From Thermococcus sp. (GTDB lineage: Archaea > Methanobacteriota_B > Thermococci > Thermococcales > Thermococcaceae), in contig NZ_JAMONU010000169.1 of NCBI RefSeq assembly GCF_027066465.1, forward strand, positions 1-6,760: a stretch of 6,760 nucleotides of DNA, written 5' to 3'. The notes under the pieces are model-generated. The model did no database searches. It was given only the letters and a program-made list of their open reading frames with translations, and was not told the origin of the DNA. The position numbers and the translations under genes are program-made. Positions within the stretch are counted from its first letter, which is position 1. Each line of letters starts with the position of its first letter. Of the stretch, positions 5,514-6,760 are shown piece after piece.

Positions 5514-6068
5514 GTGTTGGGTGAAATAAGGAGAACGTTTGGTCTGCTCCTTGGGGCGTTTTTCCTGAGCCTGTTCGTAGGAACAGCGTGGGCGGTGGCG
5601 GACACATCAACCGTCGGGAAGCTCGTTGAGAGGATAGCCCAGAGCATAGGAACGCTGTCGCCTTCTCCCTTTCAGAATTTCCTCAGGATATTCCTTCACA
5701 ACACAACGGTCGCAGCCATGGTAACTCTCTCCGGCCTGTTCTTTGGAATAGGGCCGTGGCTGATGGTTGGATTCAACGGGCTCGTCGTTGGGATTGTCGT
5801 TGGCTACTTCGGAAGGAAGGGTTTTCCGCTCGAGAAGATAGCCCTCGCGCTCGTTCCCCATGGTGTTGTGGAAATCCCGGCGTTTATCCTCGCCGGAACG
5901 GGAGGAATACTCTGGTACAGGGAGATAAGAAGGGCGGAAAACCCGGGGCACGGCTTCAAAAAGGGAATGAAGGTTGCGCTAAAGCTTTACCTCGTGTCCG
6001 TTGCCATGCTCCTGCTTGCGGCTTTCATCGAGGCCTACATAACTCCAAAGGTCGCCGGAATCGGGTGA
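5514..6068 (+). CDS. SpoIIM/DUF95-family integral membrane protein, 184 aa
   Basis: This membrane protein has about five hydrophobic segments: residues 8-28, 62-80, 82-100, 108-130 and 155-177. It carries the features of the SpoIIM (DUF95) family: H-N (62-63) opening the second segment, the F-G-I-G...F-N-G-L-V-V-G run (77-93), and the P-H-G-V-V-E-I-P-A-F-I-L-A-G motif (115-128). In Bacillus the homologue acts in engulfment; archaeal members do not sporulate and their role is unknown. The start is uncertain: GTG at 5514 is three bases, and TTG at 5517 six bases, after GGGTGA (5505-5510), which overlaps the stop of the upstream gene. Six bases matches prf1, so TTG is possible; it changes one residue. 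Coupling to the lplB-like gene suggests co-expression. Its last 90 bases overlap the end of the convergent DUF354 gene. Confidence 0.85.
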   Translation: MLGEIRRTFGLLLGAFFLSLFVGTAWAVADTSTVGKLVERIAQSIGTLSPSPFQNFLRIFLHNTTVAAMVTLSGLFFGIGPWLMVGFNGLVVGIVVGYFGRKGFPLEKIALALVPHGVVEIPAFILAGTGGILWYREIRRAENPGHGFKKGMKVALKLYLVSVAMLLLAAFIEAYITPKVAGIG

Positions 6069-6760
6069 CGTTACAAAACTGCCGCTCTCTTCATAGGCCT
6101 CTATCTCCCTCAGTATTACTTCCATCGGGTTCTCCATGCCTGAGACAACACTTCTCAGGTAGTTCCTGTAACTCCCGTTGAGGAAGGTCAGCTTTTCGGC
6201 GATATCGGCGACCTCAACCGGGTCTGTCGAGTGAAACTCAAGACCCAGCTCAACGAGCCACTTGGTAACCGCCAGAAGCTTGCCCGGGTACGTGGATATC
6301 GTTGGCGTGCCGAGGGCTATCGCTTCCCTGTTCATCGTTCCGCCCGCGCCTATCATGAGCCTCGCGTGGTAGAGAAGGCTGAGGCTGTCAAGGGGCCTTT
6401 CGGGGATTATGACGTTATCAAACCTCTCAAACCTCTTTTTCTGCTCTTCGGTTCTTGGGAACAGGACTATCGGCATCTCCGGAAGAAGGGGTATCACGTC
6501 CTCGAGAACGCTCTTCTCAGGTCCGTTGAAGTAGTTGGCCTTAACGGGCTCCGTTCTCATAACAATGTACCCGTTTTTCTTGAGTCCAAGCTGCCTGAGA
6601 ACCCCTGTGTCGGGCTTAAAACCGTAGAGGTGTGCAAGCTCCGAGAAGCCGTTTATCGGCTTCATCCCGTTGGGGTCGGCGCCACACTTGAGGAGGTCGT
6701 AGGCGTCTATGGCCTTGGGGTAGATGAGCAACTTGGTGAACGGGAGTATGAGCTTGTTTT
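5979..6760 (-). CDS. DUF354-family glycosyltransferase/epimerase-like protein, C-terminal part (runs off right edge)
   Basis: The frame is open from the right edge (first full codon 6756-6758) to TAG at 5979-5981, giving 259 residues of a protein usually near 350. The apparent TTG start at 6731 is not real, because N-K-L-I-L-P-F-T-K continues upstream in frame. The fold is GT-B-like, as in UDP-GlcNAc 2-epimerases and MurG. The sugar-nucleotide site motif G-A-G-G-T-M-N-R-E-A-I-A-L-G lies at 137-150 of this fragment, followed by T-P-T-I-S-T-Y-P-G-K. The earlier K-P-I-N-G-F-S-E-L-A-H-L-Y-G-F (33-47) matches the DUF354 linker pattern. The role is probably surface or cell-wall glycan synthesis; substrate unknown. 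The final roughly 30 residues (from V-T-S-P-D-S-G-D) look polar and unconserved and are encoded antisense to the spoIIM-like gene. Confidence 0.8.
   Translation of the reverse strand, partial: NKLILPFTKLLIYPKAIDAYDLLKCGADPNGMKPINGFSELAHLYGFKPDTGVLRQLGLKKNGYIVMRTEPVKANYFNGPEKSVLEDVIPLLPEMPIVLFPRTEEQKKRFERFDNVIIPERPLDSLSLLYHARLMIGAGGTMNREAIALGTPTISTYPGKLLAVTKWLVELGLEFHSTDPVEVADIAEKLTFLNGSYRNYLRSVVSGMENPMEVILREIEAYEESGSFVTSPDSGDLWSYVGLDESRKQEHGNGHEVKL

Overview
The window reads as chromosomal DNA of a hyperthermophilic euryarchaeon of the order Thermococcales, most likely a Thermococcus. Reasons: an archaeal class 1 release factor and an arginyl-tRNA synthetase closely resembling the Pyrococcus proteins as I remember them, a relBE pair very like the one of Pyrococcus horikoshii, TATA boxes of the TTTATAAA type, GGAGGTGA ribosome sites, and a GC content of roughly 55-60% in the core genes I counted by eye.

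Layout, left to right. (1) Positions 1-607, minus strand: the N-terminal 202 codons of a multi-pass membrane protein that runs off the left edge, resembling GT-C type membrane glycosyltransferases. (2) Divergent from it, at 671-1234 plus, a 187-residue HEAT-repeat protein; both may use one palindromic TATA box at 632-639. (3) 1323-2570 plus: prf1, translation termination factor aRF1, complete with NIKS, GGQ and four zinc-ligand cysteines. (4) 2572-3059 minus: a relBE-type toxin-antitoxin pair. The antitoxin is intact, but the toxin frame has an in-frame TGA where relatives have tryptophan, cutting a 90-residue toxin to 71. (5) 3060-3239: a 180-base spacer with the likely relBE promoter and a compact cluster of nested palindromes. 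(6) 3240-5162 minus: argS, complete. (7) Divergent from argS, at 5226-5510 and 5514-6068 plus: a two-gene operon of a stand-alone lipoate-ligase C-terminal-domain (LplB-like) protein and a SpoIIM/DUF95 membrane protein, sharing a TTTAAA box with argS. (8) 5979-6760 minus: the C-terminal part of a DUF354 (UDP-GlcNAc epimerase/glycosyltransferase-like) protein, whose last 90 bases are antisense to the end of the spoIIM-like gene.

Functionally this is mostly housekeeping: termination (aRF1) and charging of tRNA-Arg, with envelope or glycan-related genes at both edges. The accessory element is the AT-richer relBE pair between two translation genes. No rRNA, tRNA, CRISPR array, insertion sequence or integrase was found. 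I see no convincing evidence for a new multi-gene system; the best leads are the broken relE, the palindrome cluster, and the two divergent gene pairs that each appear to share one symmetric TATA box with identical 63-base spacing between start codons.
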